Source: G020353115 sp964481765 (GTDB taxonomy: Bacteria; Bacteroidota; Bacteroidia; Bacteroidales; VadinHA17). From it: 36,933 bases of DNA. The stretch covers positions 1 to 36,933 of the forward strand of contig CAYZVJ010000023.1 of the NCBI GenBank assembly GCA_964481765.1, given 5' to 3'. The position numbers and the translations under genes were made by a program. Below, piece after piece: positions 5,941-15,235 of this stretch (positions are counted from its first letter, which is position 1; every line of letters begins with the position of its first letter). The notes beneath the pieces were generated by a model, which saw nothing but the letters and a program-made list of their open reading frames with translations, did not search any database and had not been told where the DNA came from.

Positions 5941-8481
5941 TCAGGATTTATCTTCTGCCGTTTTTTTCGGCTGTTCTTTTTCAGCAGTATTTTTAATATT
6001 GATTGTGATTTCTTCTTTCTTCTTATTGAATCCGACTGAAATGGTATCACCTTCATGCAGTGAAGCTTTGATAATGACTTCTGCCATCGGGTCTTCGAGG
6101 TATTTTTGGATTGCCCGTTTCAATGGACGGGCACCGAACTGGATATCATAGCCTTTTTCCGCGATGAAATCTTTTGCAGTGGCTGAAATTGTAATTTCGT
6201 ATCCCAGGTTATGGATCCTGTCGTACAATCCTTTCAGCTCAATATCGATGATCTTATGGATATCTTCTCTTGAGAGTGCATTAAAGATCACCACATCATC
6301 GATCCGGTTGAGGAATTCAGGAGCAAAGGTCTGTTTAAGGGCTTTTTGAATGACGCTTTTTGCATAGTCATCCCGGTCCTGTTTTTTAGCCTTGGTTTCA
6401 AAACCGACTCCCTGTCCAAAGTCTTTCAGTTGCCGTGTTCCGATATTGGATGTCATGATCACGATGGTATTTCTGAAATCGACCCGTCGTCCCAGGCTAT
6501 CGGTAAGTTGTCCTTCATCGAGCACCTGAAGCAAAATATGGTACACATCGGGATGCGCTTTTTCAATTTCATCGAGGAGCACTACGGCATACGGTTTTCT
6601 TCTCACTTTTTCGGTCAATTGTCCGCCTTCCTCATACCCGACATACCCGGGAGGGGCACCCACCAATCTGGAGACAGAGAATTTCTCCATGTATTCACTC
6701 ATATCGACACGGATGAGGTTATCGACACTATCGAACAGGTACTGTGCAAGCACTTTAGCCAGTTGTGTTTTTCCGACACCTGTTGGTCCGAGGAACACGA
6801 AAGTACCAATCGGTTTATTGGGATCCTTCAAGCCGGCCCGGTTTCGCTGGATCGATTTTACTACTTTTCGAATTGCTTCATCCTGGCCGATCACACTTTC
6901 GGTAAGTTCATCACGCATCTTCAGCAGGCGGACACCTTCTGCCTGGGCAATCCGTTGCACCGGTACACCGGTCATCATGGCGACCACTTCAGCAACCTTT
7001 TCCTCATCCACCGTTTCCTTGTTCCGGGACAACTCTTTTTCCCACTTGTCTTTTTCCAGATCCAGGAGGTCAAGATACTCTTTCTCCCTGTCCCTGAAGC
7101 TGGCTGCTTTCTCAAAATTCTGGTTTTTCACCGCTTTGATCTTTTCGTTCTTGGTCTCTTCCAGCTCTTTTTCCAGTTCCAGTATTTTTTCCGGGACAAC
7201 AATATTCGATATATGGACTCTTGATCCGGATTCATCCAGGGCATCGATCGCTTTATCGGGGAGGTGGCGGTCACTGATATAACGTGCTGTAAGTTTGACG
7301 CACGCGTCGATGGCTTCCGGTGTATAGAATACGTTATGGTGTTCCTCGTATCGCTCCTTGATATTTGCCAGGATATTGATGGTCTCTTCAACGGTTGTGG
7401 GTTCCACTATCACTTTCTGGAACCGTCTTTCCAGGGCGCCATCTTTTTCGATATGCTGGCGGTATTCATCCAGTGTAGTAGAGCCAATGCACTGGATCTC
7501 TCCTCTGGCGAGAGCCGGTTTCAGCATATTGGCTGCATCGAGTGAGCCGGTTGCACCTCCTGCTCCAACGATGGTATGGATCTCGTCAATAAAGAGGATG
7601 ATATCGTTGGTTTTTGCCAGCTCATTCAGAATGGCTTTCATTCTCTCCTCAAACTGTCCCCGGTATTTGGTACCGGCAACAATAGAGGCAAGATCAAGGG
7701 TAACCACCCGTTTACCGAACAATACACGGGAGACCTTCCGTTGGATAATGCGCAAGGCCAATCCTTCAGCAATCGCTGATTTACCCACTCCCGGTTCACC
7801 GATCAGAATGGGATTATTCTTTTTTCTCCGGCTCAGGATCTGAGCGAGGCGTTCGATCTCTTTTTCTCTACCCACGATCGGATCAAGCCGATCCTCTTCT
7901 GCCGCTTTTGTCAGGTCAATTCCAAAATTATCCAGAACAGGTGTATCGGAGGTTGATTTGGCTTGCTGTCCGCTGCCTTTTGAGCCTCCAAAACTTTTGG
8001 GACCCTCTTCATCCTCCTCACTCGGAAAATCAGCTTTTGCCCGGGTTACCTTATCCATCAGCTCAGCCTTGACAACATCATAATTGATGTTCAGTTCCTC
8101 CAGTTTCCTGGTCACCAGCGAGTTTTCATCCTTCAGAATAGCCAGCATCAGGTGTCCTGTATCAATGGTACTTTGCTTCATCGATTTGGCTTCCAGGTAA
8201 ACCAGTTTTAACACCCGTTCAGCCGGTTTCATCAGGGGGATATTATCCGATTCGCTCATTGAAACCGGGTTATCATCCATAATCCCTCCTTCAATGGTTC
8301 TCTTCAGGTCGTGAAGATCTGCTCCCAAAGAAACAAGTACATCAATGGCCAGACCTTCGCCGTCCCGTAAAATACCCAGGAAGAGGTGCTCCGTCCCGAT
8401 GTGGGTATTCCCCAGCCTGATCGCTTCTTCCTTGCTGTAGCTGAGTACATCCTTTATGCGCTGTGAAAATTTTGCGTCCAT
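5941..8481 (-). CDS. clpC: ATP-dependent Clp protease ATP-binding subunit ClpC
   Basis: AAA+ unfoldase that feeds substrates to ClpP. The 846-residue protein has a Clp N-domain (about 1-145), an acidic/glycine-rich linker, AAA module 1 with Walker A GEPGVGKS (228-235), a UVR segment (NFEKAASFRDREKEY) in the middle domain, and AAA module 2 with GPTGVGKT near residue 570 followed by FLNRIDDV and the ClpB D2-small-type end GARPLKRAIQKYLEDP. The UVR segment and N-domain separate it from ClpB. The C-terminus is a charged Lys/Glu tail. It is monocistronic and divergent from gyrA, with 222 bases between. The start gives MDAKFSQRIKDVLSYSKEEA, as expected for the family. Confidence 0.96.
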   Translation of the reverse strand: MDAKFSQRIKDVLSYSKEEAIRLGNTHIGTEHLFLGILRDGEGLAIDVLVSLGADLHDLKRTIEGGIMDDNPVSMSESDNIPLMKPAERVLKLVYLEAKSMKQSTIDTGHLMLAILKDENSLVTRKLEELNINYDVVKAELMDKVTRAKADFPSEEDEEGPKSFGGSKGSGQQAKSTSDTPVLDNFGIDLTKAAEEDRLDPIVGREKEIERLAQILSRRKKNNPILIGEPGVGKSAIAEGLALRIIQRKVSRVLFGKRVVTLDLASIVAGTKYRGQFEERMKAILNELAKTNDIILFIDEIHTIVGAGGATGSLDAANMLKPALARGEIQCIGSTTLDEYRQHIEKDGALERRFQKVIVEPTTVEETINILANIKERYEEHHNVFYTPEAIDACVKLTARYISDRHLPDKAIDALDESGSRVHISNIVVPEKILELEKELEETKNEKIKAVKNQNFEKAASFRDREKEYLDLLDLEKDKWEKELSRNKETVDEEKVAEVVAMMTGVPVQRIAQAEGVRLLKMRDELTESVIGQDEAIRKVVKSIQRNRAGLKDPNKPIGTFVFLGPTGVGKTQLAKVLAQYLFDSVDNLIRVDMSEYMEKFSVSRLVGAPPGYVGYEEGGQLTEKVRRKPYAVVLLDEIEKAHPDVYHILLQVLDEGQLTDSLGRRVDFRNTIVIMTSNIGTRQLKDFGQGVGFETKAKKQDRDDYAKSVIQKALKQTFAPEFLNRIDDVVIFNALSREDIHKIIDIELKGLYDRIHNLGYEITISATAKDFIAEKGYDIQFGARPLKRAIQKYLEDPMAEVIIKASLHEGDTISVGFNKKKEEITINIKNTAEKEQPKKTAEDKS

Positions 8482-8535
8482 TTTTTTGTGTATGTTCCGG
8501 TTTGGATAAATCCCTCACAAAGTAAGCAAACCGGA

Positions 8536-8543
8536 CAAAGTTA
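8536..8543 (-). promoter_or_regulatory. Candidate -7 element for clpC
   Basis: Read on the minus strand the bases are TAACTTTG, a full match to TAnnTTTG, 54 bases upstream of the clpC ATG. No clear TTTG box is found at the right spacing, so confidence is modest. Confidence 0.35.
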
Positions 8544-8703
8544 AGGTACAAAAATAACAACCAATTACTAACATCCAAGTGTTAATAAATCTGCCACTGA
8601 AAGGCCTGAAAATAGATAATAAATCTCTATTTTCGTAAGTTTATTATACACTGCAAAAATAACGATTTTTTACCACATTAGTAAATCTAATCTTACATTC
8701 TAA

Positions 8704-11196
8704 ATGCCAGAGAACGAAAGGATTATCAAAATCAACATAGAAGAGGAGATGAAATCGGCCTACATCGACTATTCGATGTCGGTGATTGTATCAAGGGCAT
8801 TACCGGATGTAAGGGACGGATTAAAGCCGGTACATCGGCGCGTTTTGTTCGGGATGTCTGAATTAGGAGTGCTCTCAAACAGACCCCATAAAAAATCGGC
8901 CAGGATTGTTGGTGAAGTACTTGGAAAGTACCATCCGCATGGTGATTCATCGGTTTATGAAGCCATGGTCAGGATGGCTCAGGAGTGGTCTCTGCGTTAT
9001 CCTCTGATTGACGGACAGGGAAATTTCGGCTCCATTGACGGGGATAGTCCTGCAGCCATGCGGTATACAGAAGCCCGGTTGAAAAAGATCGCAGAAGAGG
9101 CCCTGTCCGACCTGGATAAGGAAACGGTTGATTTTCAGCTTAATTTTGATGATACCCTTCAGGAACCAACGGTTTTACCAACGCGCATCCCCATTTTGCT
9201 TGTTAACGGAGCTTCAGGAATAGCGGTTGGTATGGCAACCAACATTCCACCCCATAACCTTTCGGAGGTGATCGATGCTACCATTGCGTACATCGATAAC
9301 CGGCAGATCACCATCGATGAGCTCATGCAGTACATCAAAGCACCCGACTTTCCCACAGGTGGGATCATCTATGGCTATCAGGGTGTTAAGGATGCCTATG
9401 AAACGGGGAGGGGCCGGATTGTGGTCAGGGCAAAAACCGAGATCGATACAACCCCCTCCGGACGGTCTAAAATCATTGTAACCGAGATACCCTACCTGGT
9501 TAATAAAGCCGAAATGATCAGGAAAACTGCAGACCTGATCAATGAAAAAAAGATTGAGGGGATTTCTTATATCAACGATGAATCAGACCGTGCCGGGATG
9601 AGAATTGTCATTATCCTGAAAAAAGATGCCATTGCTAATGTCGTTCTGAACAACCTGTATAAATACACACAGTTGCAATCAGCCTTCAGTGTTAATAACA
9701 TTGCACTGGTTAATGGAAAACCCAGAACCCTCTCGCTGAATATCCTGATTGAAAACTTTGTTAAACACCGGCATACCGTTATCATTCGCAGAACCAAATA
9801 CGAACTCAATCAGGCAAAAAAACGCGCACATATCCTGGAGGGACTGCTCATTGCCCTTGATCACCTCGATGAGGTCATATCCCTCATCCGTGCTTCCAAA
9901 ACACCGGATGAAGCAAAAACCGGGTTGATGAAAAACTTCGAGCTGACAGAAGTACAGGCGAAAGCCATTCTTGATCTGCGTTTGCAAAAACTAACCGGAC
10001 TGGAACGGGAAAAGATCAAAGAGGAGTATGCTGAATTGAAAAAACGGATCGATTATTATCAGGAGATCCTGAGCAAGGAAGAGCTGCAAATGAAAATCAT
10101 CAAGGATGAGCTGAAAGAGATCAAGGATCAATATGGTGATGAGAGAAGAACACAAATTGAGCTGGATGCAGAAGATTTCAACCCGGAAGATTTTTATGCC
10201 GATGAGGACATGGTGATAACGATCTCACACCTTGGTTATATCAAAAGAACCCCTGTCTCTGAATTCAAACGGCAGAACAGGGGAGGGGTCGGGTCAAAAG
10301 GAAGCACAACCCGGGAAGAAGATTTCATTGAGCACATGTACGTTGCCTCCATGCACAACACGATGCTTTTCTTTACTGAACGGGGTAAGTGTTTTTGGCT
10401 TAAAGTATATGAAATTCCCGAAGGCACCAGGATTTCCAAAGGAAGGGCTATCCAAAACGTGATCAACCTCGAACCGGAAGATAACGTGAAGGCGTATATT
10501 AATGTTCAAAAGCTGGACGACAGGGATTACGTGGATAACAATTTTATTGTCCTTTGCACGAAAAAAGGAGTCATTAAGAAAACCTCCCTGGAAGCCTATT
10601 CCAGGCCCAGACAAAATGGAATCAATGCAATCAATATCCGGGAAGGAGATCAACTCCTGGAAGCCAAACTCACCAATGGAAATCATGAAATCATGCTCGC
10701 TAACCGGTCGGGAAGAGCGATCCGTTTTTATGAAAAAACCGTTCGGCCGATGGGACGAAATGCTTCCGGTGTCCGGGGCATTACCCTCGCCAATAAAACC
10801 GATGATGTGATCGGTATGATCACCGTGGAAAATGAAAGCGAGGATATCCTCGTTGTATCGGAAAAAGGATACGGAAAACGTTCAAAAATAGGCGATTACA
10901 GGCTTACAAACCGGGGTGGAAAAGGAGTAAAAACGATTAATATCACAGAAAAAACAGGAGATTTGATTGCCCTGAAGGGCGTGATTGACTCGGATGACAT
11001 CATGATCATTAATAAATCGGGCATCACCATCCGGATGGCCGTCTCCGATATGCGCATCATGGGGAGAGCCACCCAGGGTGTGAAACTGATCAACCTGAGG
11101 GAAAATGATTCCATTGCTGCTGTTGCCTATGTTGAAACAAGTGAGGAAGATGAGGAGGATGGAAATGGAAACGAAGGGCATAACAAAACGGAATAA
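8704..11196 (+). CDS. gyrA: DNA gyrase subunit A
   Basis: Breakage-reunion subunit of type IIA topoisomerase. The 830-residue protein has the N-terminal winged-helix/tower domain with catalytic Tyr121 (AAMRYTEARL) and a six-bladed C-terminal beta-pinwheel (about 500-805) containing the GyrA-box TNRGGKG, which favours gyrase over ParC. It ends in an acidic tail, EEDEEDGNGNE. The quinolone-resistance region reads HPHGDSSVYEAM: Ser82 (E. coli Ser83) is the wild-type residue, and Glu86 stands for E. coli Asp87. The start ATG at 8704 gives MPENERIIKINIEEEMKSAY. It is divergent from clpC; the following TPR gene has its own promoter. Confidence 0.97.
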   Translation: MPENERIIKINIEEEMKSAYIDYSMSVIVSRALPDVRDGLKPVHRRVLFGMSELGVLSNRPHKKSARIVGEVLGKYHPHGDSSVYEAMVRMAQEWSLRYPLIDGQGNFGSIDGDSPAAMRYTEARLKKIAEEALSDLDKETVDFQLNFDDTLQEPTVLPTRIPILLVNGASGIAVGMATNIPPHNLSEVIDATIAYIDNRQITIDELMQYIKAPDFPTGGIIYGYQGVKDAYETGRGRIVVRAKTEIDTTPSGRSKIIVTEIPYLVNKAEMIRKTADLINEKKIEGISYINDESDRAGMRIVIILKKDAIANVVLNNLYKYTQLQSAFSVNNIALVNGKPRTLSLNILIENFVKHRHTVIIRRTKYELNQAKKRAHILEGLLIALDHLDEVISLIRASKTPDEAKTGLMKNFELTEVQAKAILDLRLQKLTGLEREKIKEEYAELKKRIDYYQEILSKEELQMKIIKDELKEIKDQYGDERRTQIELDAEDFNPEDFYADEDMVITISHLGYIKRTPVSEFKRQNRGGVGSKGSTTREEDFIEHMYVASMHNTMLFFTERGKCFWLKVYEIPEGTRISKGRAIQNVINLEPEDNVKAYINVQKLDDRDYVDNNFIVLCTKKGVIKKTSLEAYSRPRQNGINAINIREGDQLLEAKLTNGNHEIMLANRSGRAIRFYEKTVRPMGRNASGVRGITLANKTDDVIGMITVENESEDILVVSEKGYGKRSKIGDYRLTNRGGKGVKTINITEKTGDLIALKGVIDSDDIMIINKSGITIRMAVSDMRIMGRATQGVKLINLRENDSIAAVAYVETSEEDEEDGNGNEGHNKTE

Positions 11197-11214
11197 TCAC
11201 AAAATGGCAAAGAA

Positions 11215-11246
11215 TTTGAAGAATATATTTTTAAATACTATTTTTG
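11215..11246 (+). promoter_or_regulatory. Bacteroidota promoter for the TPR protein gene
   Basis: TTTG at 11215-11218 and TATTTTTG at 11239-11246 are separated by 20 bases, close to the consensus TTTG-N19-TAnnTTTG. Start of transcription would be near 11253, giving a leader of about 28 bases before the ATG at 11281. Confidence 0.7.
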
Positions 11247-11280
11247 AAGCAATAAGAGTTGCTATCAGTCACTAAACTTT

Positions 11281-12453
11281 ATGAAAATGAAACCTATTTT
11301 AGTATCATTATTGTTAGTAGCAGGTATATTCGTGAGTTATGCTCAAAAAGGTAAGGTGACCAGTGCCCTGAATTATGTCACCTCAGGACAGTTGGATAAA
11401 GCAAAAGAAGCCATTGAAGCAGCAGAACAACACGAAAAAACCAAAGATTGGGAAAAAATGTTCTACGCAAAGGGAAAAGTCCTGCAGGCAGTAGGGGAGA
11501 CACAGAATGAAGAATACAAGGGCCTTTACGAAAACCCGCTACCACAAGCATATCAGTACTATAAGAAAGCCATGGAGCGGGATGAAAAGAATAAGCTGGA
11601 AAAACTGATCAACCTGACGCTGCCGATGTTAGCCAACGATTTTATCACTCTGGGAGTCAATAAGTTCCAGGAAGGTGACTATGCCGGTGCCATGGAAGCA
11701 TTCGAGACCAACCTCGAGATAGGAGATATGCCTATTTTTGGTGGGGGAGTTGATACCACGATCATGTTTAATGCAGGGCTGGCAGCGTATAACGGTGATC
11801 TTTATGACAAGTCAATCGAGCATTTTACGGCAGTAAAAAACCTGGATTACGGGGATTATACACTCTATATCCTCCTGAAAAATTCCTACATCGCCAAAGG
11901 CGATTCCACAAGCGGATTGCAGGTATTGCAGGAAGGATTTACAAAATTTCCGGAAAACGAAATTTTGTTGATCGAATTGATAAACTTTTACATTACCAGA
12001 GGAGGGGTGGATGCAGCCCAGGAAGCCCTGGAGTATATCGAACTGGCAAAGGAAAAGGATCCTAACAACGCTTCGTTTTACCATGCCGAAGGAATTCTTT
12101 ATGATAAAATGGGGGATATCGACAAATCAATCGAATCGTATGAGAAAGCGTTAGAATATAATCCCGACTACTTTGATTCCAACTACAACCTGGGCGCTCA
12201 CCATTTCAACCGCGGCGTAAATAAGGTGAATGAGTGCAATGAGATTATGGATAACGCGGAGTATGAGAAGTGCAAAAAAGAGGCAGATGCGATTTTCGAA
12301 ATTGCACTGCCGTACATGGAGAAAGCCTATGAAATCGATTCAACGGATGTTTCTACCATTGAAACCCTGAAATTGTTGTATTACCGGATGGGAGAAATGG
12401 AGAAACATGCAGAGATGGATAAGAAACTGGAAGAATTAAAAAACGGATTATAA
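11281..12453 (+). CDS. Exported tetratricopeptide-repeat protein
   Basis: 390-residue protein with an N-terminal signal peptide (KPILVSLLLVAGIFVSYAQ) and a helical remainder with several TPR-like units, clearest at AALAAYNGDLYDKSIEHFTAV-like and YDKMGDIDKSIESYEKALEY segments in the second half. TPR units bind peptides or build scaffolds; a precise role is not evident, and no catalytic motif is seen. TPR proteins of this type often lie directly after gyrA in Bacteroidota genomes, from what I recall. It has its own promoter (11215-11246) and ends just before a hairpin at 12459-12490. It is the last gene of the housekeeping block; downstream base composition drops sharply in GC. Confidence 0.85.
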   Translation: MKMKPILVSLLLVAGIFVSYAQKGKVTSALNYVTSGQLDKAKEAIEAAEQHEKTKDWEKMFYAKGKVLQAVGETQNEEYKGLYENPLPQAYQYYKKAMERDEKNKLEKLINLTLPMLANDFITLGVNKFQEGDYAGAMEAFETNLEIGDMPIFGGGVDTTIMFNAGLAAYNGDLYDKSIEHFTAVKNLDYGDYTLYILLKNSYIAKGDSTSGLQVLQEGFTKFPENEILLIELINFYITRGGVDAAQEALEYIELAKEKDPNNASFYHAEGILYDKMGDIDKSIESYEKALEYNPDYFDSNYNLGAHHFNRGVNKVNECNEIMDNAEYEKCKKEADAIFEIALPYMEKAYEIDSTDVSTIETLKLLYYRMGEMEKHAEMDKKLEELKNGL

Positions 12454-12458
12454 AATCC

Positions 12459-12490
12459 ATAGGGGAGGCACCTTTTTCCGCTTCCCCTAT
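12459..12490 (+). terminator. Hairpin after the TPR gene
   Basis: ATAGGGGA (12459-12466) and TCCCCTAT (12483-12490) form an 8-bp stem five bases after the stop codon. The sequence after it is only partly T-rich (ATTTCCATATTTCC), so it is a moderate terminator candidate. Confidence 0.5.
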
Positions 12491-12523
12491 ATTTCCATAT
12501 TTCCTATTTAACATAATATTAAT

Positions 12524-12690
12524 TATAGGGCAAACACAGAGAATTTGCGATTAGCTCTGCTAATAAACATAATTTCAGATATAGCGGCAGCTTTGCTGCC
12601 CTATATCGGTACCGAAATTATGTTTAAGCAAATTCTCTGTCAAATAGATTTCTGCCCTATATCGGCTCGATTTTATGTTACGGAGTTTGC
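12524..12690. repeat. Nested palindromic repeat cluster at the left edge of the AT-rich island
   Basis: This fills most of the gene-free stretch 12454-12918. The core is a 105-base foldback (12536-12640) built of three stacked stems: ACAGAGAATTTGC (12536-12548) with 12628-12640, AAACATAATTTC (12565-12576) with 12614-12625, and GATATAGCGGCAGC (12578-12591) with 12595-12607, closed by a TTT loop. A second copy of the motif TGCCCTATATCGG (near 12653) continues with a diverged TTATGTT, and TATAGGGCA (12524-12532) is its inverted partner. No coding potential is seen. The layout resembles a non-autonomous palindromic element or recombination site, but no known family is recognised. Confidence 0.75.
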
Positions 12691-12704
12691 GATTTCTTTT
12701 CTAT

Positions 12705-12724
12705 TGTAAATGGGAAATAACAAT
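12705..12724 (+). repeat. 20-bp direct repeat, left copy
   Basis: TGTAAATGGGAAATAACAAT recurs exactly at 17128-17147 in the same orientation. The pair brackets 4.4 kb holding the three-gene GHKL operon. Flanking bases differ on both sides, so the match is exactly 20. Confidence 0.75.
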
Positions 12725-12748
12725 ACTATATAGAATCACAGCATGACT

Positions 12749-12778
12749 AAAAAAAGGCCCTGATAGAAATCAGAGCCC
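12749..12778 (-). terminator. Rho-independent terminator of the GHKL operon
   Basis: On the minus strand GGGCTCTGAT-TTCT-ATCAGGGCC, a 9-10-bp stem with one mismatch and a 4-base loop, is followed by seven Ts. It lies 140 bases after the stop of the last gene of the operon (12919) and is correctly oriented to end it. Confidence 0.75.
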
Positions 12779-12918
12779 TTATTATGTTTTAGAGTTGCCA
12801 CTTTTGGGATATTCCTCTTACCAAGCTTTTCTAAATTATCCATTTTAGAGCAACTTGTGGAAATATCTGCAATACAAAGATAATACTACATAATCAAAAT
12901 AACAAAAAATGTTCCAAA

Positions 12919-14187
12919 TTAAGTATTCTTTTCCTTAGAATTTTTCAATGTTTCTGCAACCCTCTGACTCAAAGCCCTTTGCACAATGGCCTGTATTGTA
13001 GTATTCATATTGATTAATGTAAAGATACTCTGAAACTGATAAAATCCTAGTTCTGCAACCAATTTCCCAATAAATTCATCAGCAAATGATGACGAAATTA
13101 TTCCCACATCTGCAAAATCAATAATAATCGTCTTTTTTGCTTTTTTATAAAGATTAATTACCTCATTCTTAATCTTCAAGCCTGATTCTCTAGTTCCAGT
13201 TCCTGATGCCGTATCTGCAATTCTAAAAATCAGCCTATCATGTTCATCTTCCATTTCCTCAATATATAAGTCTATTAACTCCTCCCCTCCTAATGCTTCT
13301 TTTATTGAAATATCATTGTTGAGATTAAGGTGAAAATTAACTGTTGTTGCTTGTTGATCTTTGCTAAGAACAATAATTTCCTTAAAGGTTTTCATATTGC
13401 CTTTGTTTAAACTTAGACCACCCTTTCCAGAAATGATACCCATATGACCAGAATTAAGATTTACGATATTATATAATCCCCACAAACCATTCCCCTGCCC
13501 CACACTTTTATTACGTGTTGTTCCTTCCTGAATAGCCAAAGAGATTGCATCTGCAGCACTCCTGGGGTTGTATTCATTTTCTGAATTTTTAAATGATCGA
13601 TAAATCCCTATTCCATAATCAAAAATACAAACATTTATGTTTTTTGTTTTTTTATGAATTGTAGCCATTGCAAAACCGCAGTTCGTCTCAGCATGCTGAA
13701 TAACGTTATCCATAGTTTCATTAAGACCCCAGGTACAGGCATCAAGCACTCCTGGTTCACATTCCATCGTTCGTCTAATATTTGCCAATATGCCGTTCAC
13801 TAGTAGATTCACCTCTTCAGAATTATGGAACTTCCAAATATTATCTAAACAATCCTTATATCGATTGACTTTTTTCTTATCCACTGATTGTGGATCATTC
13901 AAATGAATATGATTCAAATACCTTGATGTATTTATTAACTCAAATTCAATTTCGTGATTTCTAAAAAAGTAATCAATGTATCCAGCAATTGCAGCAGTTG
14001 GATATGGAAATACTGTGCCGACCTCTTCAAAATCCAGGATGATTTTTTTATGCCCAAACTTATAGTATAGCCGTTTAATTGAATTTATAAATTCAGGCAC
14101 AAGTCTTTGGTTGGTTAGATTCCCAAACTTGAAGGTATTATCTTTAATCCAGCAATTGTAATTCCTGAAAAATTTAACCGCATCCAT
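12919..14187 (-). CDS. STAS-like / GHKL ATPase / DUF4325 three-domain protein
   Basis: 422 residues from the ATG at 14185-14187; a GTG two codons earlier is possible. Residues 1-100 look like a STAS-type fold (KKIILDFEEVGTVFPYPTAA). Residues 145-290 form a GHKL ATPase domain of anti-sigma-factor type: N-box E157..D160-N161, G1 D190-Y-G-I-G194 and G2 GQGNGLWG (230-237). Residues 318-412 match the STAS-like DUF4325 domain (TIIIDFADVGIISSSFADEF, then LINMNTTIQAIVQRAL). A kinase flanked by two STAS-like modules suggests a self-contained switch like SpoIIAA/SpoIIAB, though the target is unknown. Last gene of the three-gene minus-strand operon; AT-rich like its neighbours. Confidence 0.8.
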   Translation of the reverse strand: MDAVKFFRNYNCWIKDNTFKFGNLTNQRLVPEFINSIKRLYYKFGHKKIILDFEEVGTVFPYPTAAIAGYIDYFFRNHEIEFELINTSRYLNHIHLNDPQSVDKKKVNRYKDCLDNIWKFHNSEEVNLLVNGILANIRRTMECEPGVLDACTWGLNETMDNVIQHAETNCGFAMATIHKKTKNINVCIFDYGIGIYRSFKNSENEYNPRSAADAISLAIQEGTTRNKSVGQGNGLWGLYNIVNLNSGHMGIISGKGGLSLNKGNMKTFKEIIVLSKDQQATTVNFHLNLNNDISIKEALGGEELIDLYIEEMEDEHDRLIFRIADTASGTGTRESGLKIKNEVINLYKKAKKTIIIDFADVGIISSSFADEFIGKLVAELGFYQFQSIFTLINMNTTIQAIVQRALSQRVAETLKNSKEKNT

Positions 14188-14353
14188 ATTCACATAAGTA
14201 AATTTGCATTCCCACTAAAGATTTGATTTAACCTTTTCTAAAGTACGTTATACCGTTCTTCACAACTGGATTTATATCTAATTTCTCAAAATCTACTCCA
14301 AGTCTTTTAATCTTAATTACAGAATTCGGTATTCCAATTTAGCTCAATATTAG

Positions 14354-15217
14354 CTAACTATTAGCCTTTTGCTTTTCAAAACTTGATTTCGAATTAAATG
14401 AGTATAACATTTCAGCAAGATTAACCATTCTCGTTGGTGGAACTATTTTTCTGAATCTTCTTAGCCTTATTGGAGTGCTTTCATATAGGAAACTTCTAAC
14501 AACTAAACCAATTTCAAGCGAAATCTCATCAACATCATTTGGAATGTCAAAATCATAGGTTTTCAAGCCATCCTGGCTTAAGGCACTTAAATTTTTAGAT
14601 AATGCCAAATAATACTCTTTGTTAATCAACAACAGTGCATTTTCATATTCATGGTCTTTAATAAGTCTATATATATGGTTATAAAAATTGGTGAAAATTA
14701 TTTTTTCAGGATTTAATTCGTCTAAATGTTGATTCCTTGGATTTTTAATGCCGATAAAATCTTTCTGCATTTTATCGACTTCAAGTAGTAATTCAGTTGG
14801 TGTCATATCACTATTAAGTAAATCAATCAATTTGGTTCTGTCTTCTCCTTTAAGTATGTATTTCGGATTGTCAAAGAAAGGCATTGATTCTATGAATGCG
14901 CTTAGACTTTTTATGTGAGGAAAAGATTTTGATATGTCCATTCTGTCATGAAATATCTTTCTTATTCTTAAACATCTACTCTGGAATTCTCTTGTAATGT
15001 AACTTCTTTGAGCCACATTTTTAGTTCCTTCACCCTTACCATATATTTCTCTAAAAAATGCATGTGGTGATATTTCATTGAGATCAATGTAATATTCCAG
15101 GACGCCCCCAATATCCCACATTATCTCAATCGCTTGGAGTATCGCTCTTTCTGCAACTAGCTTTTTATATTGATTATGCAGAGGGGTTATATCTTTAAAA
15201 ATTGCTGAGAAATCCAT
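14354..15217 (-). CDS. Uncharacterised protein of the GHKL operon
   Basis: 287 residues from the ATG at 15215-15217 (a TTG four codons earlier is less likely). The sequence is predicted mostly helical, without signal peptide or membrane segment. I do not recognise a family with confidence. One stretch, a W-x-I-G motif followed by IYGKGEG and then SRCLRIRKIF (about residues 35-90), is faintly like the N-terminal domain of DUF1016/YhcG proteins, but the C-terminal nuclease of that family is not seen. It starts 18 bases after the stop of the MORC-like ATPase, so the two are translationally close and probably act together. A gene-free 166 bases separates it from the STAS/GHKL gene. Confidence 0.7.
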   Translation of the reverse strand: MDFSAIFKDITPLHNQYKKLVAERAILQAIEIMWDIGGVLEYYIDLNEISPHAFFREIYGKGEGTKNVAQRSYITREFQSRCLRIRKIFHDRMDISKSFPHIKSLSAFIESMPFFDNPKYILKGEDRTKLIDLLNSDMTPTELLLEVDKMQKDFIGIKNPRNQHLDELNPEKIIFTNFYNHIYRLIKDHEYENALLLINKEYYLALSKNLSALSQDGLKTYDFDIPNDVDEISLEIGLVVRSFLYESTPIRLRRFRKIVPPTRMVNLAEMLYSFNSKSSFEKQKANS

Positions 15218-15235
15218 AGCAATACACAAAAATCA

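Noticed and set aside
6346..7843. Several long plus-strand ORFs opposite clpC
   Set aside because: Antisense shadows of a highly conserved gene with no signal, domain or promoter of their own.
12536..12640. Integron attC site
   Set aside because: The foldback is attC-like in size, but no GTTRRRY/RYYYAAC core sites flank it and there is no integron integrase in the window.
14228..14338. Protein-like 36-codon stretch between the second and third genes of the GHKL operon
   Set aside because: It is in frame with the preceding gene after two stops but has no usable start codon (only ATT), and nothing supports translation.
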